Part shown: piece after piece, positions 49,401-60,543 of the stretch | How positions within the stretch are numbered: position 1 is the first letter of the stretch | Layout of the letters: every line of letters starts with the position of its first letter | Source: Branchiostoma floridae | Lineage: Eukaryota > Chordata > Leptocardii > Amphioxiformes > Branchiostomatidae | DNA: 64,000 nt | NCBI RefSeq assembly: GCF_000003815.2 | Contig: NC_049982.1 | Span: 14,285,704-14,349,703 of the forward strand | Reading direction: 5' to 3' | Notes under the pieces: model-generated | Told to the model about the DNA's origin: nothing | Databases searched by the model: none | Seen by the model: the letters and a program-made list of their open reading frames with translations, nothing else | Translations under genes and position numbers: made by a program

Positions 49401-49950
49401 AATAGTGGATGACTTTTCATGCTCTCCAAGCAAAGGTTCAGCTCTGGCTGCTTTGACATATTTTAGGCATTTTGTCTGGCTTTCTATTTTGCACTGTTTA
49501 CCGAAAAAATAGAAAGCAAGACAAATACGCCTAGCCTGAAAACAGACTTTTCAATAGGTCTTAACTCTGTGTTTTAATTTCTGCCTAAAATGACAGAAAC
49601 ATTTCCACATTATATGTAACAATGAATGTTGGCCTGGTTAGCATAGATGTCAAGCCAAGTAAAGATTAGAATCCACAATGGTTGCAGCTATTTATAGAAA
49701 ATGACATCAACTGTTGCAGAGTTAGCACCTAATCTTTTGGTCTCTATTTGGATGACGCAGAAACATTTCCTCAAGGTCAACTTTGCACAGATGTACAATA
49801 TTTTCCGTGAATATTTTACATGACCTCTGATTGTTAAACAGTCAGCCTGTCCTTGACAGCCAGACAAGGAGATCAGAAGGAGCAAGCACTGAGACTTGTA
49901 TAGATTTTATAGTTCAGGAGATGAGACAAATTCCATGTTGGGCTGTTGAT
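46485..49950. other. No coding gene; includes probable ENTPD 3' UTR
   Basis: No exon recognised. The side next to 49950 must hold the 3' UTR of the minus-strand nucleotidase gene. A minus-strand AATAAA at 47425-47420 is one of several candidate poly(A) signals, none clearly better than the others. Confidence 0.35.
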
Positions 49951-52900
49951 TCATACCATGCCTTCATCAACCATGAAATATGACATGGAGGGAACGTGGT
50001 GCAGTGGCGACCTGACTGGTGAAATCCGTCGCCCTCCCATTCGGCGGATGTAGAAGAAGATGGCAGCAACCACAATTCCGAAGCATAGGAAGAAGATGTA
50101 CTGGTACCCAGTGAGTGCAGACACACGGACCCAGGGGGGCTTGTAGCTGGACTGTTGTTGGAGGATTCCTGCTTGGATTTCCCTGCAATGGAGAATGGAC
50201 ATTACAGTTTTGTGACAGGCTGAAATGTTGGGCATTGTTTGACAAAAAGGTTTGCCAATTTAAGATGTCAGAAAGGTTAAAAGCCCTGCTAGTTTGGAGA
50301 CTTGACTCACTTGAGGGGCAGAAATCTTGTTCTGTAGAGGATGGCTCCCAGGGTCCACTGGACCTCTCTGTCATAGATGAGCTGTGCAGAGCGCAGGCTG
50401 CTGTAGTTGGTAGGAAAGCTGAAGCCGTCATGCATGATGGTAGCCATCCAGGCTGACTTGAAACACTGGGATCTGGTGGAGTCAATAGGTAAGAAATATA
50501 CTAGTAGTATGAGGAAACATAAGCTTGATTAATGAATGACATTTTCTTACCCAAATCTGATGAAATGGTTTTGTCTATATTTAAAAAATATCAAGGACGC
50601 CAGACATGTGACTGCTTACCTAAACCTGTACTCATCAGCCTGCGGGTACAGCCCCTTCTCATACCGATCCTCCAGGAGACTCCATCTTGTACTGCAGAAA
50701 TCACTTGCTGCTTTTTCAAACTTTTTATATTCATATTTTCCACCTATTCTTAAAACATCTTCCATGGAATACCAAAACTCCGAGAAGCCATAAAATTCAC
50801 TGTTTTTAAAGTCTATATTTGGCTGGTAGACACCGTTAAAAGAACATGGTTGTTTCTGACAAGGGACAGTTTTGTTCAGGAAAGGTTGGAGGTTGATACG
50901 ACAGGCGCTGTAGTCCCCTGTGCCCTTGAAGTGGACGTGGCGGTCATCTTGGGTGGTGTGCTCAAGTGGCATGTCCCGTGGCAGGCAGGGGTCCCGGATT
51001 GATGTTGACCTGAGAAATAACAACAGCACGTCTTGATTTATTAATCATCACCTTCGACTGTGGTGGGTTTTTTTATTTGGTTTTGCTGTTACCATGAAAT
51101 CATGATACTGAAAATATGTGTTTTGTATACATGTAGATGCTGAGTCCTCATGAAAATTCATGATTTTATAGTACATTGTAACTCATTTAAAATGAATCAC
51201 AATTAAGCAATGGTCAACAGACATTCCTTGTTACTGACCAATTTTGTATCACCTTTGCTTTATGATAGTCCAAGTTTTTCCTAACAGTACCATTTTGCCT
51301 TATGTAGGAGGTTGGGGATGTTACCTGGAGTTGTTAGCCATCTGCTCCCTGTACAGCTTGAGGATGGAGTTGCTCCCATAGCCCAGGAAGGTAGAGACGT
51401 ACACCCTGTACACATGTTCCGTGTGGTGCTTATCACATCCCAGGTTAAACTCTGCAATCAAGCTCTTGGAAATGTCATCCTGGGGGGAAAAACATCTAAG
51501 TGAGACCACACCATAGCTAACATACTAAATTTTTACTCAGTCTGGTAAAACACTGATGTGATCATTCATTCATGTGTCAAACAGTCAAACTAGCCAGTAC
51601 TACAGTCTTCACCTGGTAGCTTCTGAGTCATATTTCTGCTGTGTCAGGGTTTTCCCCAGAATTTCTCCTTAGAATTTTTTAGTACAGTGAGAATTTTTTA
51701 GTATAGTGATAGTAGACCCAAAGGTAAGATGATTATTTTTTGAAAAACCTAATCTTATTTTCTGACTAGTCTGTGTAACGCAAACTCCGCTATCCGGAGC
51801 TTGTAGACTCCTCTCCGCGGTCAATCACCTGCAAAGCAACGCCACCCGATCCACAGCAACAGAAAGCCGGCTGTGCGGCGAGGGGATGACGATTGCATGT
51901 AATTATCCATATATGGAAAACCCGCGGGTAAGCGCGTTCCCGCGTTTTAGCCGCGCTCCCCATCAAGCTGATAGGCGCGGCAATGTACGACGGGCCTGAG
52001 AAGCGCGATTACATCAGGCTATTTTCTGACAATTTGATTGTAATTCATGAAGTAAACAGGGACAGTTAGCACTGTTTTCATGACATGGGTGTATTTTGCA
52101 ATGATAGAGGGTGTCAAATACTCCAAGAATGATAGCGACTCCTTTTGTTGTGTAGTAATGAAAGGACTATTGTTTTGATCATCGCCCATTCACAAGTTTT
52201 TGCAGACAATGCTGACTGGAAAAGTGATGAACTTGCTTGGCTAAAAATCTGTGAATTTTCATGAATTTTAGCAAACCTAACCAGGAAAGTAGGAAGAAAA
52301 ACACTAAATTTCAAAAGTAGTATAGTGGAGGGCCATCCTCTGGGGAGGACCCTGGCTGTGTGTATTAAATGCTTAATGCTATATCATAGCATTGTGTCAT
52401 GCTTGGTATCAAGTATTTGGTATAATGATGATTAGAGCTGGGTTACTTGTATGAAAAATGAAATGGAACATTGAAGAGTACCAAAATGTTTCACAGACTT
52501 AAAATGTCACACAACAACAAAGTATTCGTATTACAAAGAATGAGAGGAAACAAAGCAACAACCAGAGGAAGGAAAAATTGGACAGATAAATTGGACAGAA
52601 AAATTGACCACAGCAAACCAAGGGAAAGAAGAAGAAAAATCAGAAGCACCCAGAATGATGAACATTGTCGACACCTTGTCAATTCTTACACTTTTAGGCA
52701 CTTCAAAGGCAATCTGGAGCGAGCCGCCACCCATGTCCAACACACCAACAGTCCGCTTCCGCAGGATGGAGGGAAGCTGGGAAGGCTCACTTAGACTCGT
52801 CTGGTCAAACTCAACTTCTACCATTGGGTCATCTGAATCATGAGAATATAACAAATAACATCATTAGATGCAGTGGCAAGGTCAACTTAACTTACATATT

Positions 52901-55900
52901 GTATCACATGATATCTTATAACATATAACATGCTGCTTACAAGTGGAAGTGCACTTCATTCACGAGTAAAGTATCACTCCATGCTATGCTGGCTGCAGGT
53001 ATTTTCAGCTCGAAAAATTGATCTGCTTTTTTCCAGAGTTAACACTTGACACTTACCTTCCTCTGCATGGTTGAATCTGCCCAGCACAAAATTGATTCCT
53101 ATCCAAGCGTACACCCCTGGAAGAAATGATGAAAGCAGGCATTACGACTGATACAGCCCTCTGCCAACATGGCCCCCCAATATTACATTTTCACAACAAG
53201 ACTGAGATATCAATTTTTTTAAATATATGCTGTATCTGACTCATCGCAAAAACCACAGTATGATTCCAATAATTTTACCTTAAGCAGTTTATACTTCATG
53301 CTTAAGTAACATTATTGTAGATAGATGATCCTCCTTAACCCAAGCTTTTCTGTTACTTTCATGATCCTATTTCCTAATTCTAGATGACGTGAATTTAGTA
53401 TCTCAGGTAAAATGGAGACTTACCCTCCTGTTTGCCAGAGATGACCTCCACATGAGTGTCTGAGAAGAGGAATTCGTAGTCTAGCGGGACATTTTCTCGC
53501 AGATTATCCAAGATGTCTTCTTGGTCACTAAAAACAACACAGAGCAGAACAAATATAAACATTTCATGTACACTATCTTACCTCAAACATCCTAAGACAA
53601 ATCTTACCTCAAACATATATGGAAAAGATTCAAGTTTAAAGTGTCTATAGTATAGAGTGTCTACCTTGTCCCCACAATTACCTGGAGGTCTAGGGGCTAG
53701 GTAGGTAATAGGTATAGACTGTCTATCAAACATTAAGTCACCAGTATTATAGTCAGTTAATGTACTATAGTCGAGTTGTGTCTGGTGACAGTACTAGTGT
53801 TGTCTTGAGGGTCAAATCTTACCTTTCTGACAGCATCCTCATGCCTGCCGTTGCTAGGATGTAGAGGGGAGTCTCTTTATGTTTGTTCCTTGGGATGTGG
53901 TATGCAGCATATTGCAGTAGAGGCTTTAAATATGCACTAGCTTCATCAGGGTTACTTGCCAAGGTGGATAAACCTGGACAACAACAGGGCATTAAGAGAA
54001 TCAGATGAGTGCAAGTCTAAGAGTGTATTTTCCTCAAGTCACCAGATGGTGTTTTGATGAGACCATCTTTTGTTACTTACATATCAATGATTTTTATCAT
54101 ACCAAGGAAAACCAATCAGCTTTCACAAGAACAAAAAACATCAGTATGATTATGAAGTTAAGAACACACATATACCTGGTGTGATTCTTTTAACTACAGG
54201 TCTTCCTTGGAGGTCTCTCATTTGTCGTATATCAAGAAGCTGTGCAGGGTTCCCCGTGTGTCTTGGCCAAGAGTAAACAAATACACGCGATCCACTACTT
54301 CCACAGTCAACAACAATGCCGTAATACAGGTTGGGGTCACGTGTGTCTGTTGCCTCCCCAAACGCCATCCTCTGCATGTAGCCATCTATTCCCGCTGCCG
54401 GGAGGAACCTGTCGCTTTCCACAACAGCAAATGTGAGAAGTACGAGGAAGGCCAGGAGGAGTCCAAAGATGACAAAGTACTTGAGGAATGCAGCCAGGTG
54501 GGGGTGGGGCTGGGAGATCCACGGGACTTGGGGGGAGGAGGAGAGAGGGACCGGGCGCCATTGACAGGACAGTCCTGGGCAGCGGATACTCAACCTGCAG
54601 ACACCAAAGAAATGGTAATACAATTTAAAATTACAAACTAGTACAACGAAGATTGACATCTTGAAATGGTGACATTGAATTATGTTCAGCTAACAGTAAA
54701 ATAATAATCAGTGTGCAGCAAAAACTTAATATCAATACATGAATATTTACAGGGCACTTTGTGTAAAAATTCTATGATTACATCATGGAAAAAAATTGTA
54801 TGAGCAAAACAATTGCAAATCAATAACACTACAGATGACATGTAAAATGGGGGACTAAACTCAAGTTAGCACTGACATATGCAGCTCAGCGGTAGCTGTA
54901 AAATTTTTGTATCATGCCTGTATAACAAGTCAAGTGAGCCTCAGGCAACTACGTAAGCACACCTTTAAACACAGGTGAACAGCTCTGGGCGTGGCATAGA
55001 TACGACAACTGGCTTACAGAGGATCAAAACAAAAGATGTATTATTGTGTCTGAAAAAAAAATTTTGGTTTCTGATCAAGATGGTTACAGCTCCATGTAAG
55101 CAGAAAGATATTTTATCTTAACCTTCAGCACAGAACCCCCTAGTTCAATTCAATCAAGGGTCAGTAGGACACAAATATTTTCTGTATAGTAATTATGGTG
55201 TTTGCAGTGTGGCAAAGATGTTTGATACCGATATGCCAAATGTCAAAAGGATCTTGACAAAGACCCACACAAAAAAGTTGTTCAAAACACAAGTCTTTAA
55301 TAATATCTTAGCACATTCTGTTATTGTAGCATTTGCTCATAAATCATGAAAATGATTTGCATGATTTAAAGGGACATAACGTAAAATTAAAGTCACTGTT
55401 TTCGGTCATTTCTCTACATAATGAGTTGAGTCTACCTTATTACACTGCACAGCAATATTTACAACGTATGGCTACGACTTTGTTGAGCCATGAGGATGTC
55501 TTGAAATATGCGCACTTCCCTCCGCCGCTTGAGTTGTCCGCCATTTCATTCAACTCGCCGGCGAGCCAAAGTGTGCTTTAGAACGCGTTCGGTGGTTCGC
55601 TCGAATCATTACTGAAGTTTGTTGAAAGTCCCGCTACACTCCGAAGATCTGCGACCGCAACGGTCGATTCGGAAATCTACGGTCGGCTTACTTCCGGTAG
55701 GCTACCCGGAAGTAAGTGAATATGGTCGCGGCTTATGTTGTTAATTAGCACTAGAAATGTGATAAAATGTTGTTAATTAGCACTAAAAATGTGATAAAAT
55801 GATGCAGATAAGTTAGAAATAAGTTGCAAATGTCAATCTGAATGGAGATTATCAAGTTCAGAACATTTGAAATTTTGGCGCCATATTTCTACATTATGTC

Positions 55901-56446
55901 CCTTTAAGATCTAATATATTAACGTTATAATTCATATCTAACATTTTCCTATCGGCCTAAAGTGACCAAATTATATTGCTGAACACTCTCTACTCCAAAC
56001 AGAAGTTCTCAATCTTATGTTTCCTCAAAACCATAACAACCATCGAACGAATTACTTTTGTAACGTTAAATTATAACGCATTCGCAGAGACTGTTGATAA
56101 AATAATTTATGAGAGAGTGGTAGACTGGTAGTGTTATATTGTGTGCGTGTGTGTGTGGTGTGCTCCTTGGACTTGGAGCCACTTCTTGCCAAAACGACAA
56201 TGATGTAAAATTCCTTCTTGAAGTCTCCAATCGTTAAATTATGAACAGTCTAGAACCGACAGGTGGGCCGGGTCTCACAGTAGTCTCACCTGGCCATATG
56301 ATGACGTGACACTTCCCGGTTAACCCTCCAGCTGACGACGTCTTATCGTCCAAGTTCCACAGATCTGGTAAACAAGACCCGTTCCTTTAATGATCAGCGA
56401 TGTCTTGGTGCCATCTTGGGTGGTTGTAGTCGGCTTACTTGACCAT
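49951..56446 (-). CDS. ENTPD4: Golgi/lysosomal nucleoside diphosphatase, ENTPD4/ENTPD7 type, complete
   Basis: Minus-strand exons: 56446-56439 (start MV, context AACATGG), 54594-54176, 53973-53823, 53527-53424, 53116-53057, 52832-52675, 51479-51325, 51009-50620, 50472-50311, 50182-49951 (TGA). All join in phase; 612 residues, against 616 (ENTPD4) and 604 (ENTPD7) in human. Membrane helices lie at about residues 42-61 and near the C-terminus (YQYIFFLCFGIVVAAIFFYI). Apyrase conserved regions in order: VVDCGSSGSRVFVY, LYILATAGMRML, EVISGKQEG, LDMGGGSLQIAFE, and the EFYGFSEF block. The enzyme hydrolyses nucleoside di- and triphosphates in the Golgi/lysosome lumen, which drives nucleotide-sugar exchange. 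GTGDY, FLNKT and NGVYQP lean toward ENTPD4, but one gene may be co-orthologous to both. The donor of the 52675 exon is uncertain: GTAAGA at 52689 would shorten the protein by five residues. Confidence 0.93.
51770..52020. other. GC-rich island within an ENTPD intron
   Basis: An isolated CpG-dense patch (CCCGCGGG, GCGCG runs) in an AT-rich intron. It may be an inserted repeat or an internal promoter; no exon recognised. Confidence 0.3.
55366..55907. mobile_element. T2/Kolobok-like MITE, TTAA target site
   Basis: The element is flanked by TTAA (55366-55369, 55904-55907). Both ends begin AGGGACATAA, so the borders read TTAAAGGGA, the TTAAAGGRR signature of T2/Kolobok MITEs known from Xenopus. 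The inverted repeats cover about 20 bp (GACATAACGTAAAA versus GACATAATGTAGAA). The interior is non-coding and GC-rich in the middle. It lies in the first ENTPD intron. Confidence 0.75.
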
Positions 56447-56865
56447 GTTCCCTCTTTTGATGGTTAAAAATTAAGACTACCAGACACCCTCCTGCCTACG
56501 TATCCGCGTCGCCAAACACGTCATCACCTACGTGAACCGGTCTTCCCATAATGCAGCGTTCACCACAGGAAAAGGGAAAGTACATTAACTTTACATAAGG
56601 GTCGAGCTAATTTATAAGATAAGAATTTTCCGACCAATAATGTTAGGTCGTAACAGAAAAACTCTACATGGTTGTAAAATATAATCATTTATTTTGGTTA
56701 ACATCGTCTGGTTTGGTTGAGGCCTGTAGGTTGCTCTCTGAGACTCCTTCAATGTGCTTTTTTGGTTTGCCCCTGCTAAACTGTCAGTTTACGGCAGTCG
56801 CAAATTAGTATCAGTATCATTTTGCGACATAAGCTGCCGTAAAATGAGCTGGTCCTGTTGACAAA
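56447..56865. promoter_or_regulatory. Bidirectional promoter of ENTPD4/7 and BNIP1
   Basis: Only 419 bp separate the two divergent start codons. The interval holds ACGTCATC (56518-56525), TACGTGA, and TTCCCATAATGCA (56543-56555), which resembles the ZNF143/STAF site common in bidirectional vertebrate promoters. There is no TATA box next to either start. On the BNIP1 side a five-codon upstream ORF (ATG at 56844, TGA ending 56861) stops four bases before the main ATG. Confidence 0.6.
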
Positions 56866-59800
56866 ATGGCTGCGAATGGTGACGAAATCGGCGACGTGCG
56901 TGTCGGTGTTTGTGTTCAGGAAATCGTCAAACATGATCTGGAAGCTAAAGCGGTTATACAGGTCTATGGATATATTTGCTGTAAATGTAACAATAGCAGC
57001 CCTTGTTTCCAAAGCTATCTGGTCTAATTTTCAATTTTTTTTGCTTACCCCCCTCCCCACGTCATCAGCTGAAAACGTATATCTTATTTATTGAAACGTT
57101 TAGGGGGCCTACTCTACTTTCTTCTATTATTCAACTAAAAGGGAAGTACAAAATGTACAAGCCCTTTCAGAGATGTTCCCTCGAATGTGGGAAATTGTAG
57201 AATTTTGGTGCCAACTCTACTCTACTCTACTCTTAAAGTACAAATAGTCTAAATTGTTCATATGTTCCTTTTCATATGTTGACATTAACATTAGAAAAAC
57301 AGTCAGGAACAATAAATATGTGACCTCATACATGAATATTTGCACATACTACATACACAGGACATCTGGGAGTGTGGCGGTCCACTCCGTGTGCTGAATG
57401 AGCTCAACTTTGCAGCTAAGGAGAAGTTGAAGGTGCTGAGGGATAGGATAGAGGTAGGTATTGCAGCATGGTCACAAAATTATGCAGAACTGAAAGATAT
57501 AAGTTAACAATTTATTACCAAATTATTAGTTACTGTATCTACAATGTGAAGCAGATGAATGTGCTGCTATAGGGAAACTATGGCTACATATTTAATCTGT
57601 GCAATTGAAGAATTAAATGATGAATCAAATGGCAGCATTCTATGATCGCTGTGGCTATTGACACACCGAGATGCCAACCATCCAATCAGAGCTTGTAACA
57701 TGACTTTCCCGACATTATTTTACACAAGCAACATTGATTAGACATTGTTCGGAAGATTAGACATTGGAATCTTTGAATCTTCGAATGAACAGACGTATTC
57801 AAGTTATGCCCTACATTTGGATACCTGTTAATGTCGACATGCATTGTCTATGTCGGCCGTAGCGTAGTGGGGAAAGCGTTGGCGTTCGAAACTTTGTTGC
57901 CAGTTTTGACCCCAGTTCGAGTCCGCGCTGGAATTTTTTTTCAATTTTCCTTTTACCTTTTTTAAAAATCCATTTCATATAAGAATATTTTCGTCTTGCG
58001 ACCAGAACCATCAAATCCCGCCTTTTGGACTTTTTGGTCTGCATTTTCAAGAGTGCATGTTTAGGTTACGTTTATTTTTTTTCAGCCGCAGATCGGCAGA
58101 ATCCACCCGCTACGTTCTTATTTTGGACGGTACACTTATTATTATTTTTTTAATTGGACCAGGGACCCCTGAAATAATAAAATGTGGGTTTTTTAACCAT
58201 ATTTCTGCGGTATTTTTGCTCAAAATTCACGTTTTTTTTTCGGTCGAAGCAGTGCAGATTTCCCCGCCACTATGTCATCCAAACATCTTAGCGGTCGATC
58301 TCGCTATGACGCTACGAAGTTCTTTCACATTAAAAATGATGGAAGTAAAACAACAACTATAACTTCGCTTCACTTGTGATATAAGTTTTGAGGCCGCAAA
58401 TTCTCCCAAACGGCAGGAATTCGTCGGTAAACACAGCTGAAAACGTGTTCCAAAACCCAGCCAACATGATCAAATGCGGTGTTTGCATGGTACTAAATAT
58501 AGTTAGCTCATTTGCATACTTGTGACTGGCTACATGCGGCCTTTACCGTAAACGCGTGAAAAAATCGTATTTTGGGTTGATGATGGACACAGAATGCCAT
58601 TTGTATTTTCAGAGTGCTGACTGTCAAATACAATCGTAAGATTTTCTCATTTTAGTGGTTTCTAGTGTCAATATTTTAAAAAATAGTGCACTGAGTGTGT
58701 CAATAGCCTGACAGGCTATTGGCACACTGAGTGTGCCAATAGCCTGTTTAGGCTATTGACACACTGAGTGTGTCAATAGCCTGTTTAGGCTATTGACACA
58801 CTGGGTGTGTCAATAGCCTCGCTCTTCTATGATTACCAAGTTTCATAGTGCATCTGGGACTATTCAAGAAAATGAAATACATTCTTTAACACTTCAGTGA
58901 TTTAGAGTGTAGGTACTTGTCATACTGTTGTGGAGAACATGCATATAGGTCTCTTACATAGGACAACAACTCTACTTATAGTCCAGACTATTCATTGCTT
59001 GCTCCAAATAAGCTGTTTTTCTTCTGACAGGACCTGGAAAGGCTAGCCAGGGAGCAGGACAGGGAGACCACAAAGAGGTTACTTCTGGATGATGTGGAAA
59101 ATTACAAGCAGCAATTGATAAGGTGATGAAAATGGACCACATTCAGTTCCTTTACATATTTACTGCTGACAAAACTATTTTGTGCTCTTTGTTCACCAGT
59201 TATTAAATGATTTTCATGACATTGTATTTAAGTTTCTCTACTCTATTTCTAGCACACAGACAACCCTGAGAAAAGCCAACTTGGCCTGTAAAATGGCCAT
59301 TGACCGGGGAGAGAGGGAAGATTTGTTCAAAGGAGAGGATGAGGAAGTCAGACAAAGGTAGATTTGCATATTGAAATGCACCTTGTGTTTAGACTGGAGA
59401 ATATGACACGATTGTCAGAGTGGTTGTTGACTGGATGGACGTTAAATTCAATCACCATATTTTAGTCATACTATCTTTTGTGTCATATGTCTTGTTTGTA
59501 ACACTGGTAGATGACTGAGGTACACTACTGCAAGTCTGACTTTATATTAAGCCATGTTTAATCTTTTTCACCAGGAAACACACCAAGGAACAAGTGACAA
59601 AGACAGCAGGAAACCTCACAGAGAATCTGATGTCAATCAGCCGGATGATGGCTAATAATGTCAAACAGAGCGAGAACACGATGCACACTATAGGTACAGT
59701 CTTTCTACAGAAAAGCTGATATTTGTCCAGGTGCACATTGTGCATACTATGCCTGAAACTATTCCAAGCTCCAATCAGACAAAGCTCACAGAGCACAAAA

Positions 59801-60308
59801 CCTTTGCAATGGGAACATAGTTTTCCAATATGCTGCCTAATGTATTTCTGTGGTAGTTTTATCATCCTTGTGAGAACATTAAATTTTCTTGGAGCATTTT
59901 ATTTTCTACATGGGTAAAAGGGAGGATACAATGTATATGCAAAAGATAAAATCTAAACATTTTATGTTGTTAAATTAATTAACTTAGCATCACTTGAAAT
60001 GCTGTAACTTCACAAAGGCTGTAACAGGATTGAGTCAGAAAACATAATACATGTACCACAACTGTCCCAAATCAAACAAATCGTGCATCATTCATATTGT
60101 TTTTCCTACTCCAGTTAGCTCTTCTAAGACGGTAGGTGACACCCATGAAGAGTTTAAGAGCCAAGGAGGGACCATTCAGATCAGCCGCAAGCTCCTGTCC
60201 AAGTACAACAGGAGAGAACTCACAGACAAGCTGCTCATCTTCCTCGCTGTGGCTTTCTTCTTTGCAACTGTCTTGTACATCCTGAAGAAGAGAGTCTTTC
60301 CATCTTGA
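56866..60308 (+). CDS. BNIP1: BNIP1/SEC20 SNARE, complete
   Basis: Exons 56866-56961, 57361-57453, 59031-59122, 59253-59357, 59575-59693 and 60115-60308 (TGA) join in phase into 232 residues (human 228). The N-terminus is MAANGDEIGDVRVGVCVQEI followed by VKHDLEAKAVIQ, matching the vertebrate protein. The central part is helical (DLERLAREQDRE, LRKANLACKMAID). The Sec20 SNARE region contains ENLMSISRMMANNVKQSE and GGTIQISRKLLSKYNRRELT, next to a single C-terminal anchor (LLIFLAVAFFFATVLYIL) and a short basic tail KKRVFPS. It acts with syntaxin 18, USE1 and Sec22b at the ER in retrograde Golgi-to-ER fusion; the mammalian protein also has a BH3-like segment and roles in apoptosis and mitophagy. 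The first donor (GTCTAT) is weak. Intron 2 carries the TIR element at 57647-58824. Confidence 0.96.
57855..57941 (+). repeat. tRNA-like pol III unit inside the transposon
   Basis: An A box TAGCGTAGTGG (57860-57870) and a B box AGTTCGAGTCC (57914-57924) are spaced as in a tRNA gene, and a run of eight T (57934-57941) follows as a pol III terminator. I cannot draw convincing acceptor and anticodon stems, so I call it a tRNA-derived SINE head or pseudogene and not a functional tRNA. Confidence 0.5.
58689..58818. repeat. 37-bp tandem palindromic array at transposon end
   Basis: Three and a half units of 37 bp, each CACTGAGTGTGTCAATAGCC then TGTTTA then GGCTATTGACA. Every unit is a hairpin built from two opposed copies of the element's terminal repeat, so the right end presents seven copies in alternating orientation. 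In one pair both halves carry the matching change TTGGCA/TGCCAA. Confidence 0.9.
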
Positions 60309-60537
60309 CACACGTGCAGGGACAGATGGTGTCCTTGTGTGTGGTTGTGTATGCTTCGTCAGAAGACTGTTCTTATCTCTAATGGACCTATCATTTGCCA
60401 ATAACATAACAAGCAGCTTGCTATGGAGGTGATGTATCATAAACACAGAGAATAACAAAGATATAACTTTATGTATTTAGCAGTACTAATGACAAAACAA
60501 TGGAAATGGACCAGCATTCCTAAAGAAAGGGCAGCAA

Positions 60538-60543
60538 AATAAA
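60538..60543 (+). terminator. Candidate BNIP1 polyadenylation signal
   Basis: AATAAA 230 bp after the BNIP1 stop codon, the first such hexamer downstream. Confidence 0.5.

Larger units (their letters stand above)
57638..58833. mobile_element. DNA transposon with TIRs and 9-bp target duplication, 1.18 kb
   Basis: The direct repeat TTCTATGAT flanks 57647-58824. The two ends share GGCTATTGACACACC in opposite orientation. A 9-bp duplication suggests a Mutator-like element, while reading it as 8 bp (TCTATGAT) would suggest hAT. No transposase frame is present. The element contains a tRNA-like segment and a right-end array of its own ends. It is inserted in BNIP1 intron 2. Confidence 0.65.

Noticed and set aside
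54207-54641. 144-codon plus-strand frame opposite the ENTPD exon
   Set aside because: Shadow of the conserved VDCGSSGSR exon, with no family resemblance.
57855-57941. Functional tRNA gene
   Set aside because: Promoter boxes are present but the acceptor and anticodon stems do not pair convincingly.
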